Assembly: GCF_030764225.1 (NCBI RefSeq)
Contig: NZ_JASAXH010000001.1
Reading direction: 5' to 3' (one strand)
DNA from: Phocoenobacter atlanticus
Lineage (GTDB): Bacteria > Pseudomonadota > Gammaproteobacteria > Enterobacterales > Pasteurellaceae
Length of the DNA: 64,000 nt
The notes under the pieces were generated by a model. The model was not told the origin of the DNA. It worked only from the letters and a program-made list of their open reading frames with translations, and did not search any database. Position numbers and translations under genes: made by a program. Shown here piece by piece: positions 17,913 through 27,382 of the stretch. Numbering within the stretch: position 1 is the first letter of the stretch; the number at the start of each line of letters is the position of its first letter.

Positions 17913-17960
17913 GCAATCGTAAACTTTTAATTATTGATTTTATAAAATTAATCGTAATAA

Positions 17961-18257
17961 TTCCCCCTCCCTAGCCCTCCCCCGCAAGCGGAGGAGGGGA
18001 TCTGAAAGCCTAGCACTTTCACGCAAGCGGAGGAGGGGATCTGAAAGCCTAGCACTTTCACGCAAGCGGAGGAGGGGATCTGAAAGCCTAGCACTTTCAC
18101 GCAAGCGGAGGAGGGGATCTGAAAGCCTAGCACTTTCACGCAAGTGGAGGAGAGGATCTGAAAGCTTAGCACTTTCACGCAAGTGGAGATGAAAATTATC
18201 CCTCTTTATGCAAAAAATTCCTCCCTCCGCGTGCGGGGGGAGGCTAGGAGGGGGGCA
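17961..18257. repeat. G/C-rich repeat element, copy 2 (downstream of malS)
   Basis: It shares its left end (CCCTCCCTAGCCCTCCCCCG) and inverted right end (GGGGGGAGGCTAGGAGGGGG) with the copies at 6114 and 22511. Between the ends is a tandem array (17984-18189). The rest of the malS-nhaC gap, 18258-18387, is A/T-rich and shows a plausible upstream region for the antiporter gene but no clear site. Confidence 0.85.
17984..18189. repeat. 39-bp tandem array, five full copies plus a partial
   Basis: Copies start at 17984, 18023, 18062, 18101 and 18140, with a partial at 18179. Each begins GCAAGCGGAGGAGGGGATCT and ends GAAAGCCTAGCACTTTCAC. The GAAAG/CTTTC ends of the second half can pair. The last copies carry point changes (GCAAGTGG, AGAGGATC, AGCTTAGC). 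Because 39 is a multiple of three, a fake 13-residue repeat protein appears in two minus-strand frames. Confidence 0.9.
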
Positions 18258-18387
18258 TAAATTTCAAGATCTTACCTGCTGAAAAATAAACAATCACAAC
18301 TTGATTTTAATAGCATTTTTGACTATCTTGTACGGTTTGATTTAAGCATAGTCTTAAATAAAATTTAATCAATGGAGAAAAAACACA

Positions 18388-19698
18388 ATGCCAAATGGCA
18401 CAAATCTAAATAAAGGTAATATTAAAGGCTTATTTCCTTTATTTGCTTTTTTAATCACTTATATCCTTGTTAGGGTAATCTCGGGAAGTTTTGAAACAAT
18501 GCCGATTATGATCGGTATTTCTATTGGGTGTTTAGTTGCTTTTTTCTTAAATGATAAAGATCATAAAATTTCTTTCACTAAAAAAGTTGCTATTTTTTGT
18601 AAAGGTGGTGGCGAAGAAACCCTTATTTTAATGGTGATTATTTTCCTATTGGCAGGGGCATTTTATAGTGTGGCAAATTCAATGCACGCGGTTGACTCAA
18701 TTGTTAATATTGGATTAAGTATCTTGCCTTCAAATATTATTTTACCGGGTTTGTTCGTGGTATCTTGTATCCTGAGCTTTGCAATGGGAACGTCAATGGG
18801 GACGGTTTCAACTTTGGCACCGATTGCCATTGGTATAGCAACTAAAATTGGGATTGATATTCCATTAGTTGCGGGTCTCGTAATTGGTGGGGCAATGTTT
18901 GGGGATAACCTTTCTTTCATTTCGGACACCACCATTGCAGCAACTCGAACCCAAGAAGTCACAATGAAAGAGAAATTTAAAGTCAATTTCTTAATGGTAC
19001 TGCCTGCGATTATTATCAATATTGCCTTATTATTGCTTGTTGATGTAAATACAACTGCTGCTACGGAACACCTTGATTTTAATTTACTGAATATCCTACC
19101 TTATGCAATTATTATCGTACTTTCTTTGGTGGGGATGCACGTGATTCCTGTAATGGGATTGGGGATTTTATCAGGCTTAATTATTGGTGTTATTCATCAA
19201 GATTTCACTCTGCTTGAAAGTTTTAAAGTAATTCATACTGGAATGGTTTGGATGGAAGATATGGCGTTAATTGCCGTATTAGTTGGTGGTATGGTGGCAT
19301 TGATGAAATATTTAGGTGGGATTGATTACCTACTTTATCACTTAACCAAAAATGTAAAAAGTGTAAGAGCAGGTGAATTTAGTATCGCAACGCTTGTCAG
19401 TTTATTAGATATTGCGACCACGAATAATACCATCTCAATCATTGTTTCAGGTCCTATCGCAAAAAATATCGGTAAGGAAATCGGAATAAATAGAAGTCGA
19501 ATTGCGGCAATTTTAGATCTCTTTTCTTCGGCATTTAGTGGTTTATCGCCATTTGGTGGGCAATTATTGGTAATGGCGGGATTATGCTCGATTTCTCCGA
19601 TAGATATTATTCCCTATGTTTGGTATTGTATGCTAATGTTAGTCTTTGGTATTTTCTTTATTATGATTGGTTGGCCAAATATTAAAAGAAAGAAGTAA
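18388..19698 (+). CDS. NhaC-family Na+/H+ antiporter-like membrane protein
   Basis: A 436-residue inner-membrane protein with about 11-12 hydrophobic segments. The family motif GGAMFGDNLSFISDTTIAAT lies near residues 167-186, and FAMGTSMGTVSTLAPIAIG (about 131-149) is also typical. DIATTNNTISIIVSGPIAK (about 347-365) matches the second half of the family. Members exchange sodium for protons, and in some cases take up small organic acids with Na+, so the substrate is open. It sits between malS and malT. No function in maltose use is known for this family; it may be a passenger or supply ion balance. Confidence 0.75.
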   Translation: MPNGTNLNKGNIKGLFPLFAFLITYILVRVISGSFETMPIMIGISIGCLVAFFLNDKDHKISFTKKVAIFCKGGGEETLILMVIIFLLAGAFYSVANSMHAVDSIVNIGLSILPSNIILPGLFVVSCILSFAMGTSMGTVSTLAPIAIGIATKIGIDIPLVAGLVIGGAMFGDNLSFISDTTIAATRTQEVTMKEKFKVNFLMVLPAIIINIALLLLVDVNTTAATEHLDFNLLNILPYAIIIVLSLVGMHVIPVMGLGILSGLIIGVIHQDFTLLESFKVIHTGMVWMEDMALIAVLVGGMVALMKYLGGIDYLLYHLTKNVKSVRAGEFSIATLVSLLDIATTNNTISIIVSGPIAKNIGKEIGINRSRIAAILDLFSSAFSGLSPFGGQLLVMAGLCSISPIDIIPYVWYCMLMLVFGIFFIMIGWPNIKRKK

Positions 19699-19769
19699 GC
19701 TAAAAAAATTTATACTTGTTTAGTGGCTGTATTTTGTTGCAGTCATAATATTAATACAATGGAGGTAAA

Positions 19770-22469
19770 ATGCAGTCACTAGCAAAATTGATTCCAACGA
19801 AACTGATTTCAAGTAAACAAAACCAAACTCATTCTAATCATAATATTGAACGGACACTGTTATTAACCGAACTAGATAGCATTCATCGCTATCCACTAAC
19901 ACTTATTATTGCCCCTGCTGGCTATGGTAAAACTACCCTAATTTCTCAATGGAAAGAGCGTCAATCTCATACTGGTTGGTATGCGTTGGATAAAAGTGAT
20001 AATAAAACAGAACAATTTTCTCGCTATTTTACTGCAGCATTGGTACAAGCCTGTGGAATGGAAACCGATGATTTAAACTATCAAAATGACTTAACTGATT
20101 ATTTCTCGCAATTACTGGTTAAATTAAATAACATCGACACAAATTTTAGTTTAATTATTGATGATTATCACCATATTGAAAACACTGAAATTCACAATGC
20201 GTTACGATTTTGGTTAAAAAATCAGCCAAGTACAATGAATTTAATTATTCTTTCTCGTTTAACGCCACCACTTAGTATTACTAACTTACGTATTCACGAA
20301 CAGTTATTAGAAATCAATATGAGTCAGCTTGCTTTTACACATAAAGAAGCAAAACAATTTCTTGAATTAAAGTTAAATGATACTTTCTCACAAGAAGCGA
20401 TATTTACTTTATGTGAACAAGTTGAAGGTTGGGCAACAGGATTACAATTAATTAGTTTTATTTTGAAACAAAATACCGATCTTATCAAAACACCACAAAA
20501 ACTGTTTGCTAAACTTAATCAACATCATATTGCGGATTATCTTAATGAAGAAATTTTTCATTATATCGATCCTGAACTTAAACAATTTATGCAACGCTGT
20601 GCGATTTTACATTCTATGAATGAGGGCTTAGCAATTGCGATTACCCAAGATAAAAATAGTGCTAAAAAGCTTGATGAATTAGAAAAACAAGGACTATTTA
20701 TTCAGCGAATAGATAGTAATGATGGCGGTATCTGGTGGAAGTTTCACCCTATTTTATCCTCTTATTTAACTCAAAGTTGTCGTTTAGAATTACCCGATGA
20801 ATGGCAAAAACTCAATCAATGTGCGGCAATGGAATGGCTAAAATTAGGGTTCTGCCAAGAGGCGATTTATCACGCTCAACAAGTTACTGATACACAAGTA
20901 TTATATAAAATTATTCAACAATATGGCTGGTCATTATTTCATCAGGGGCAATTAAAATTATTAGAAGATAGCTTAAACCACCTTCCTACAGAATTAATGT
21001 GGCAAGATCCAACGTTAGTCTTACTTAAAGCTTGGGTAGTACAAAGTCAGCATCGTCATCAAGAAGTCAGTGGTATTTTGCAAAAATTTAATACAAACTC
21101 ACCGCTTGCTGAACCTTATCAAGGAAAATTTTATGCATTAAGAGGACAAGTCGCTATTAATGAAGGAGATGATGAGCTAGCTTATAAACTGGCAAGTAAT
21201 GCTCTTTTAACTATTCCTCAAGAATTTAGCTATGCTCGAATTGTGGCAATTTCTGTTATTGCAGAAGCGCAACATTGTCGTGGTAATTTAAAAGAAGCAA
21301 TGATACAAATGAAGCAAGTCGAAAAAATGGCACTTTCACAACGTACTTATCATCATTGGTTATGGTCTAAGTTGCAACAAGCTGAAATTCTATCTGCTCA
21401 AGGCTTTTTACAATCTGCCTATGATTTATTGAAAGAAACCACCCTGCAAGCAGAAAATTTTCATCAAATTCCGATGCACGAATTTTTATTACGTTTAAAA
21501 GGACAAATTCAATGGGAATGGCACAACCTCGACCAAGCAGAAGCAATGGCAAATGCAGGGATTGATATTTTAGAAAAAGAAGATGAAAAGCTACAATGTC
21601 TCGCCTTGCTTACTAAAATTTCATTAGTACGTGGCGATCTCAATAATGCTAAACGCTTAATTGAACAGTGCCAGCATTCGATTAATCATTTTCCCGTGCA
21701 TAAGGATTGGATTGCCACATTGGATGAAATTCAGGTGCTTTATGCTCAAATGACCAATGATCCTTCTCAGTTAGATAGCTGGTTAGTAAAAACAACTTTA
21801 CCAACCAGATCCTCAAACCACTTTACACAGCGTCAATCTCGTAATATTGCACGTGCTTATTTATTACAAAATAAACCAGAACAAGCACTTGATATCTTAA
21901 ATACCATTTTACATACGGCAGAAAGTTTAAAATTAACCAGCGATATCCAACGTGCGTTAATTTTAAGAAATTTAGTTTTTGTTCATAAAAACAAAAAAGA
22001 GTTAGCTCAAAAAGATTTAATTCGAGCATTGGAAATGAGTCAACAAACGAATTTTATTAGTGCTTTTGTGATTGAAGGCGATGTGATGGCACAACAAATC
22101 CGCCAACTTTTACAAATGAATATTTTGGATGAGTTTTCAACGCCTAAAACACAATTTATTTTACGCAGTATCAATCAACATAATCGTCATAAATTTGCAC
22201 ACTTTGATCAACAATTTGTTCAAAGGCTCCTTGAAAATCCACAAGTGCCTGAACTGTTGAAAATTAGTCCTCTTACTGCTCGTGAATGGCAAGTGTTAGG
22301 GTTAATTTATTCAGGTTATAGCAACGAACAAATCTCTCAAGAACTTGTAGTAGCAATGACAACAATTAAAACCCATATTCGTAATTTATACCAAAAAATT
22401 GGGGTAAATAATCGCAGTGAAGCCATTGAATATACTAAAAATTTATTGGTGTTAATGGGATACCATTAA
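19770..22469 (+). CDS. malT: Maltose regulon transcriptional activator MalT
   Basis: ATP- and maltotriose-dependent activator of mal promoters. It has 899 residues, the size of E. coli MalT. The NTPase domain has Walker A APAGYGKTT (residues 48-56) and Walker B-like FSLIIDDYHHI (about 127-137). A middle TPR-like sensor region runs over about 440-800. The C-terminal LuxR-type helix-turn-helix has LTAREWQVLGLIYSGYSNEQI followed by TTIKTHIRNLYQKIG (about 832-875). GGAGG precedes the ATG. It is the last gene of the mal cluster; in E. coli malT is beside malPQ. Confidence 0.96.
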   Translation: MQSLAKLIPTKLISSKQNQTHSNHNIERTLLLTELDSIHRYPLTLIIAPAGYGKTTLISQWKERQSHTGWYALDKSDNKTEQFSRYFTAALVQACGMETDDLNYQNDLTDYFSQLLVKLNNIDTNFSLIIDDYHHIENTEIHNALRFWLKNQPSTMNLIILSRLTPPLSITNLRIHEQLLEINMSQLAFTHKEAKQFLELKLNDTFSQEAIFTLCEQVEGWATGLQLISFILKQNTDLIKTPQKLFAKLNQHHIADYLNEEIFHYIDPELKQFMQRCAILHSMNEGLAIAITQDKNSAKKLDELEKQGLFIQRIDSNDGGIWWKFHPILSSYLTQSCRLELPDEWQKLNQCAAMEWLKLGFCQEAIYHAQQVTDTQVLYKIIQQYGWSLFHQGQLKLLEDSLNHLPTELMWQDPTLVLLKAWVVQSQHRHQEVSGILQKFNTNSPLAEPYQGKFYALRGQVAINEGDDELAYKLASNALLTIPQEFSYARIVAISVIAEAQHCRGNLKEAMIQMKQVEKMALSQRTYHHWLWSKLQQAEILSAQGFLQSAYDLLKETTLQAENFHQIPMHEFLLRLKGQIQWEWHNLDQAEAMANAGIDILEKEDEKLQCLALLTKISLVRGDLNNAKRLIEQCQHSINHFPVHKDWIATLDEIQVLYAQMTNDPSQLDSWLVKTTLPTRSSNHFTQRQSRNIARAYLLQNKPEQALDILNTILHTAESLKLTSDIQRALILRNLVFVHKNKKELAQKDLIRALEMSQQTNFISAFVIEGDVMAQQIRQLLQMNILDEFSTPKTQFILRSINQHNRHKFAHFDQQFVQRLLENPQVPELLKISPLTAREWQVLGLIYSGYSNEQISQELVVAMTTIKTHIRNLYQKIGVNNRSEAIEYTKNLLVLMGYH

Positions 22470-22510
22470 CAAGAGGTAAACCTTAAATCTAGATAGACAA
22501 CTGTAATCGT

Positions 22511-22695
22511 TCCCCCCTCCCTAGCCCTCCCCCGCAAGCGGAGGAGGGAATTTTGATAAGTCTTTAGCTCTCTCGCAAATGGGGAGGAGGGAATTTTGAT
22601 AAGTCTTTAGCTCTCTCGCAAATGGGGAGGAGAGATTTCTCCTCTGTGCAAAAAAATTCCTCCCTCCGCTTGCGGGGGGAGGTTAGGAGGGGGGA
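22511..22695. repeat. G/C-rich repeat element, copy 3 (downstream of malT)
   Basis: It has the same left end (CCCTCCCTAGCCCTCCCCCG) and inverted right end (CTTGCGGGGGGAGGTTAGGA) as copies 1 and 2. It starts about 40 bases past the malT stop. Its interior is a 43-bp tandem repeat (22543-22636) unlike the 39-bp repeat of copy 2. Confidence 0.85.
22543..22636. repeat. 43-bp tandem repeat, two full copies plus a partial
   Basis: Units begin GGAGGGAATTTTGATAAG at 22543 and 22586, with a partial at 22629. Each ends in CGCAAATGGGGAGGAGG or a close variant. GGGGAGGAGG (22581-22590) equals the MalT box consensus, and 22624-22633 differs by one base. This may be chance in a G-rich repeat. Confidence 0.85.
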
Positions 22696-22702
22696 CTAAA
22701 AT

Positions 22703-22825
22703 TAACAAATTTAATTACTTACGTGGAGATAGGGTATCCCAGTTTCTTTAATATTTATATCAATGAGTTAGATAAAAAACTGGTAAAGCATAGCGGTTAC
22801 ATCCAGTTTAAAATTTACGATTATC
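22703..22825. repeat. Short interspersed element, copy A
   Basis: About 120 bases starting CAAATTTAATTACTTACGTG. A small dyad (GATAGGGTATC) follows, then TATATCAATGAGTTA, and it finishes AGCGGTTACATCCAGTTTAA. The same order of blocks appears at 27383-27510. It lies between repeat copy 3 and ptrA. Confidence 0.65.
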
Positions 22826-22949
22826 CTTAAAACTAGATAAAGGAAATTTAAGGTTTTTATGGCGTTCTTAAGGTGTGGAACAGTGAATTATTTTTTATTT
22901 TATCTGTCTTATGCTAGCTAATGTTTATATTAATATTAAGGAAAATATA

Positions 22950-25889
22950 ATGAAAAAATCATTTTTAAGTTATCTTATTTCAACAGTATTTGCGGTGACA
23001 GTGACTTCACAAGCAGTCAGTGATGAAATAAAAAATACTGAAAGCTCTATTTTTCAAAATCAACAACTGTCTGGTTTTAAAATTATTAGTAATAATATTA
23101 AAAAAAGCCCAGCAGATAATGCGACTTATCAAGGCATTCAGCTTGATAATGGAATGACAGTGTTGTTGATTTCTGATCCAAAAGCGAATAAATCGTTAAT
23201 GTCAGCGGCGTTACCAATAGGTTCAATGGAAGATCCTGTTTCCCAACAAGGTTTAGCTCATTATTTGGAGCATATGGCATTAATGGGTTCAAAAAAATTC
23301 CCAGAAACCAATGGGTTAGATCATTTTTTAAGTAAGAATGGAGGCAGAAATAATGCCTCTACGTCAAAATCTCGTACCGCTTATTATCTAGAAGTAAATA
23401 ATAATGCTTTTAATGAAGCCGTTACTCGCTTAGCGGATGCGTTGGCGGAGCCTCTATTGTCAGAAGTAAATGCAAAAAAAGAATTGAATGCGGTTAATGC
23501 TGAAATGGTTCGAGCCAAATCAAGTGATGGTTATTTGATGTATAGCGTGAATTTAGCCACGTCAAATCCGAACCATCCCATTACTAAATTTGCAGTGGGT
23601 AATAAAGAGAGTTTATCTAATAAACCAGAAAGTAAATTACAAAATGAATTACAGCAATTTTATCAAAAATATTATTCTGCAAATTTAGTTAAAGCAGTGC
23701 TTTATTCTGACCAGTCAATCGAAAAATTACAGCAATTAGCCGTTAAAACATTAGGGTTAATGAAAAACAAACATTTGCAAAAACCAACTATAAACGTACC
23801 GCTTTATCGTGAACAGGATAAAGGGATAATGATTTCTTATAAGCCAATTAAACCACGTAAATTATTGGCGGTGAGTTTTGATTTTCCTAATAATGAAGAC
23901 AAATTTAAATCTAAAACAAATACCTATATTAGTTATATGCTAAATAATAATACAGAAGGCACATTGTCTGATTATTTAATTACACAAGGCTTGTCTTCAA
24001 GTGGTATTCAAGCAGGGGCTGATCCAAATGTAAGTCGCAATCGTGGTGATTTAACGATTTATGTTGAACTGACCGAGAAAGGTTTAGAGCAAAAAGATCA
24101 GATTATTTCATTGATTTTTCAACAAATTGAACAGCTTAAAAAAGCAGGCATTCAAGAAAGCTATTTTAAAGAAATGAAGCAAAGTTTAGCTCAATCTTTT
24201 GAGCATTTACAGGTAGAAAAGCATTTAGGCTTTGTGGAACAAATTACAGATGCAATGCTTTCTTATCCATTAGAAAATGTGATCAATGCAGGTTTTGAAA
24301 CCCAAGCAATGGATCAAAAAGAAATTGCTGAAAAATTAGCAGAAATGACATTAGATAATGCACGTATTTTGTTGATGAATAAAAAGGTGAAAACAGATAA
24401 ACAAACACCTTATATGAATGCCCCTTATTCTGTGATGAAATTTAGCCCTGAACAAAAATCAAAATGGTTAGACTTTAGTCATAACCCAACCATTAAACTA
24501 CCTAAGTTGAATCCTTATTTCGTGGAAGATTTTTCACTAAATAAAATGGAACAGTTTCGTGTAAAACCACAAAAACTGAAATATGATAAAGGTGAAAAAA
24601 TTTATGCAATGGGCAGTCATTATTTTCCAAAAGAACCTAAAGCGATTATTAGTTTAAGTTTTGGAATTTCCCCTAAAAATAAAGCATTAAAACCTCAAAT
24701 GACGGTGGCGTTGTTAAACTATATGAATGGCTTAGCTCAAACTAAGCTAGCATTTCAATCTTCTGTGGCGGGTATTGAGACCTCATTTTATTACGGTGAA
24801 AATGGAGTCGGTGCTAATCTATCGGGCTATACACAAAATTTTGAAAAACTATTACAAGACGGTTTAATACAAATGAAAACCTTTGCTTTAACAGAGGCTG
24901 ATTTGCAACAAGGGAAGCAGAAAATTTTAGAGGCGTTAGCTCGTGAGAAAAAAGAGAATAGTTTAAATCAAGCAGCTGGAGTTTTTTACAAGTTAGCAAG
25001 TTATCCTTATTTTGATAGAGAGAAGCAGAAAAAAGCACTTGCGGAGGTGTCGTTAGAAGATGTTAAGCAAATGCGAAATCATTTATTGAATGATACGACT
25101 GGAATTGAAGTGCTTTCTGTCGGAAATTTAACAGATAAGCAGGTAAAAAACTTAACTAAAACCGCAGAAAAAATAGTAGCCAATAGTAAAACAGCATTAA
25201 ATTATAATTATTTTGTTGATTTTCGTGATGTCACACAAAAGATTAATTATGTGCAACAAGTACCCAATGAAGATAACGCATTAGTATTAATTTATTTGGT
25301 AAAAGGAAATGACAGATTAATGGATAATGTTCGTTCTATGTTATTAAATGACATTATTTCTCGCTGGTATTTTAATGATTTGCGTACAGATAAGCAGCTT
25401 GGTTATGTTGTTGCTTCTCGACGTATTTATACTGGAAAAACTTCTGGCTTATCATTTATGGTGCAAAGTCCAAATACAACACCAAAAGGGATAATGCAAC
25501 ACAATGAACGCTTTTTTAAGGAAAGTGAGCAGAAACTCAATGCTTTAACAGATAAAGAATTTGAACAATATCGTGCGAGCTTGTTAGAAAAATTACAACG
25601 TAAACCAGAGTCTTTGGAGCAAGAATTTAGTCACTTTGTGACTGATTTTAATCACAATAATTTACGTTTTGATAGTCGTGAAGAGTTAATTAAAGTTACA
25701 AAGAAAATAACAAAACAGCAAATTATCGATTTTTATAAACGAGCAGTGATAGAGCAATCGGGTTTTGTCTTGATAAGCCAAGCATTAGGTACAAAAGCAA
25801 AAGCTGAGGATAAGGTAAGTTTGGATAACTTCAAAACAGTAACAAGTATTGAAGAGTTACAAAAAACATTGCCTGTTTCACATTGGTAA
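22950..25889 (+). CDS. ptrA: Pitrilysin (protease III), periplasmic zinc protease
   Basis: M16 metallopeptidase that degrades small peptides in the periplasm. I start it at ATG 22950, giving a signal peptide MKKSFLSYLISTVFAVTVTSQAVS; the frame runs 39 bases further upstream but that ATG lacks an RBS. It has 979 residues in four M16 domains. The inverted zinc motif HYLEH is near residue 106 (GLAHYLEHMALMGSKKFP), with the downstream Glu in ELNAVNAEM. In E. coli ptrA lies between recC and recB; neither is here. It ends before a terminator. Confidence 0.93.
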   Translation: MKKSFLSYLISTVFAVTVTSQAVSDEIKNTESSIFQNQQLSGFKIISNNIKKSPADNATYQGIQLDNGMTVLLISDPKANKSLMSAALPIGSMEDPVSQQGLAHYLEHMALMGSKKFPETNGLDHFLSKNGGRNNASTSKSRTAYYLEVNNNAFNEAVTRLADALAEPLLSEVNAKKELNAVNAEMVRAKSSDGYLMYSVNLATSNPNHPITKFAVGNKESLSNKPESKLQNELQQFYQKYYSANLVKAVLYSDQSIEKLQQLAVKTLGLMKNKHLQKPTINVPLYREQDKGIMISYKPIKPRKLLAVSFDFPNNEDKFKSKTNTYISYMLNNNTEGTLSDYLITQGLSSSGIQAGADPNVSRNRGDLTIYVELTEKGLEQKDQIISLIFQQIEQLKKAGIQESYFKEMKQSLAQSFEHLQVEKHLGFVEQITDAMLSYPLENVINAGFETQAMDQKEIAEKLAEMTLDNARILLMNKKVKTDKQTPYMNAPYSVMKFSPEQKSKWLDFSHNPTIKLPKLNPYFVEDFSLNKMEQFRVKPQKLKYDKGEKIYAMGSHYFPKEPKAIISLSFGISPKNKALKPQMTVALLNYMNGLAQTKLAFQSSVAGIETSFYYGENGVGANLSGYTQNFEKLLQDGLIQMKTFALTEADLQQGKQKILEALAREKKENSLNQAAGVFYKLASYPYFDREKQKKALAEVSLEDVKQMRNHLLNDTTGIEVLSVGNLTDKQVKNLTKTAEKIVANSKTALNYNYFVDFRDVTQKINYVQQVPNEDNALVLIYLVKGNDRLMDNVRSMLLNDIISRWYFNDLRTDKQLGYVVASRRIYTGKTSGLSFMVQSPNTTPKGIMQHNERFFKESEQKLNALTDKEFEQYRASLLEKLQRKPESLEQEFSHFVTDFNHNNLRFDSREELIKVTKKITKQQIIDFYKRAVIEQSGFVLISQALGTKAKAEDKVSLDNFKTVTSIEELQKTLPVSHW

Positions 25890-25896
25890 TATTATA

Positions 25897-25930
25897 TAGT
25901 CAGTGATGAAAATTACTGACTATTTTAATA
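25897..25930 (+). terminator. ptrA terminator
   Basis: TAGTCAGT (25897-25904) pairs with ACTGACTA (25915-25922), with a 10-nt loop, followed by TTTTAATAATT. It starts 8 bases after the stop. Confidence 0.75.
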
Positions 25931-25983
25931 ATTACAATGTAAAATAACCACCAAGAAAAAATAATCATATTTAGGAATTTTTA

Positions 25984-27342
25984 ATGAAAAAGCATATTCA
26001 TATTTTAGGTATTTGTGGCACTTTTATGGGCGGTATTGCGATTATTGGCCGTGAATTAGGTTATAAAGTCACAGGTTCAGATACTAATGTTTATCCACCA
26101 ATGAGTACTTTTTTAGAGAAGAGTGGTATTGAGATTATTCCTAATTATGATGTGGCACAACTTGATCCAAAGCCAGATATGGTCATTATCGGCAATGCAA
26201 TGAGCCGTGGAAATCCTTGTGTAGAGTATGTGTTAAATAATCAGTTGAATTTTACTTCAGCACCTCAATGGTTGCACGATCATTTATTAAAAGATCGTTG
26301 GGTTTTAGCAGTGTCAGGCACGCACGGTAAAACGACCACAACAGGTATGTTAACGTGGATTTTAGACAAAAATGGCATTGATACAGGCTTTTTAGTCGGT
26401 GGAATTGCAGGAAATTTTGGGATTTCAGCTCGATTGGGATCAAGCAAGTTTTTTGTGATTGAAGCCGATGAATATGACAGTGCTTTTTTTGATAAACGAT
26501 CTAAATTTGTGCATTACAATCCCAAAACTTTAATTGTGAATAATTTGGAGTTTGATCACGCGGATATTTTTGATGATCTAAAAGCCATTCAACGCCAATT
26601 TCATCATCTTGTTAGAGCAATGCCACAAAATGGCGTGATTTTATCTCACAAAGAGGAACAAAATGTCCAGCAAATGTTGGGTATGGGCAATTACAGTGAA
26701 TTGCAATTTGTGGGCAAAGAGCAAGAATGGTATGCCGAGCCATTAAATCAAGATTATTCCCATTTTGCGGTTTACCACAAACAACAGAAACAAGGTGAAG
26801 TGCAGTGGAATGTGGTGGGTAAACATAATATGCACAATGGGTTGATGGCGATTGCGAGTAGTTATCATACAGGTGTTAGTGTGGCTGACGCCTGTAATGC
26901 GTTGAGTTCATTTGTGAATGCCAATCGTCGTTTAGAAGTAAAAGGACAAATAAATGGCGTTACTCTTTATGATGATTTTGCTCACCATCCAACAGCAATT
27001 AAAGCAACTATTGAGGCATTGCGAGGGAAAGTCGGCAAAGAGCAACGTATTTTAGCCGTATTAGAACCACGTTCAAATACAATGAAAATGGGGGTACATA
27101 AAAATGAAATTGCCCCAGCACTTACCGATGCCGATCAGGTATTTATTTTGCAACCTGATAATATAGATTGGCACGTTGAACAAATCACAAAAAATCTCAC
27201 TCAGCCTGCACAATGGAGTGAAAATTTAGATGAACTGGTACAAATGATTACCACACAAACAAAACCAACGGATCATATTTTAGTAATGAGTAATGGTGCT
27301 TTTGGTGGAATTCATAACAAGCTGTTAGAGAAGTTGAAATAA
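25984..27342 (+). CDS. mpl: UDP-N-acetylmuramate:L-alanyl-gamma-D-glutamyl-meso-diaminopimelate ligase
   Basis: Murein recycling enzyme that attaches the tripeptide L-Ala-gamma-D-Glu-meso-DAP to UDP-MurNAc in the cytoplasm. It has 452 residues. It is Mur-ligase-like: N-terminal HILGICGTFMGGIAIIGRELG (nucleotide-sugar domain), P-loop AVSGTHGKTTTTGM (about residues 114-127), central FVIEADEYDSAFFDKRSKFVHY (about 157-178), and C-terminal YDDFAHHPTAIKATI. The EYDSAFFDKRSKF stretch separates Mpl from MurC. It is a single gene with its own start after the ptrA terminator. Confidence 0.95.
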   Translation: MKKHIHILGICGTFMGGIAIIGRELGYKVTGSDTNVYPPMSTFLEKSGIEIIPNYDVAQLDPKPDMVIIGNAMSRGNPCVEYVLNNQLNFTSAPQWLHDHLLKDRWVLAVSGTHGKTTTTGMLTWILDKNGIDTGFLVGGIAGNFGISARLGSSKFFVIEADEYDSAFFDKRSKFVHYNPKTLIVNNLEFDHADIFDDLKAIQRQFHHLVRAMPQNGVILSHKEEQNVQQMLGMGNYSELQFVGKEQEWYAEPLNQDYSHFAVYHKQQKQGEVQWNVVGKHNMHNGLMAIASSYHTGVSVADACNALSSFVNANRRLEVKGQINGVTLYDDFAHHPTAIKATIEALRGKVGKEQRILAVLEPRSNTMKMGVHKNEIAPALTDADQVFILQPDNIDWHVEQITKNLTQPAQWSENLDELVQMITTQTKPTDHILVMSNGAFGGIHNKLLEKLK

Positions 27343-27382
27343 TGGCTTTAGTGATAATTGGATTAAAAATAGAATTTGATGA

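Noticed and set aside
17940..18182. Minus-strand frames of 76-80 residues with a 13-residue repeat
   Set aside because: They result from a 39-bp tandem repeat whose period is a multiple of three; two frames show repeats at once, and there is no RBS.
17984..18189. CRISPR array
   Set aside because: The repeats are directly adjacent with no unique spacers, and no cas genes are present.
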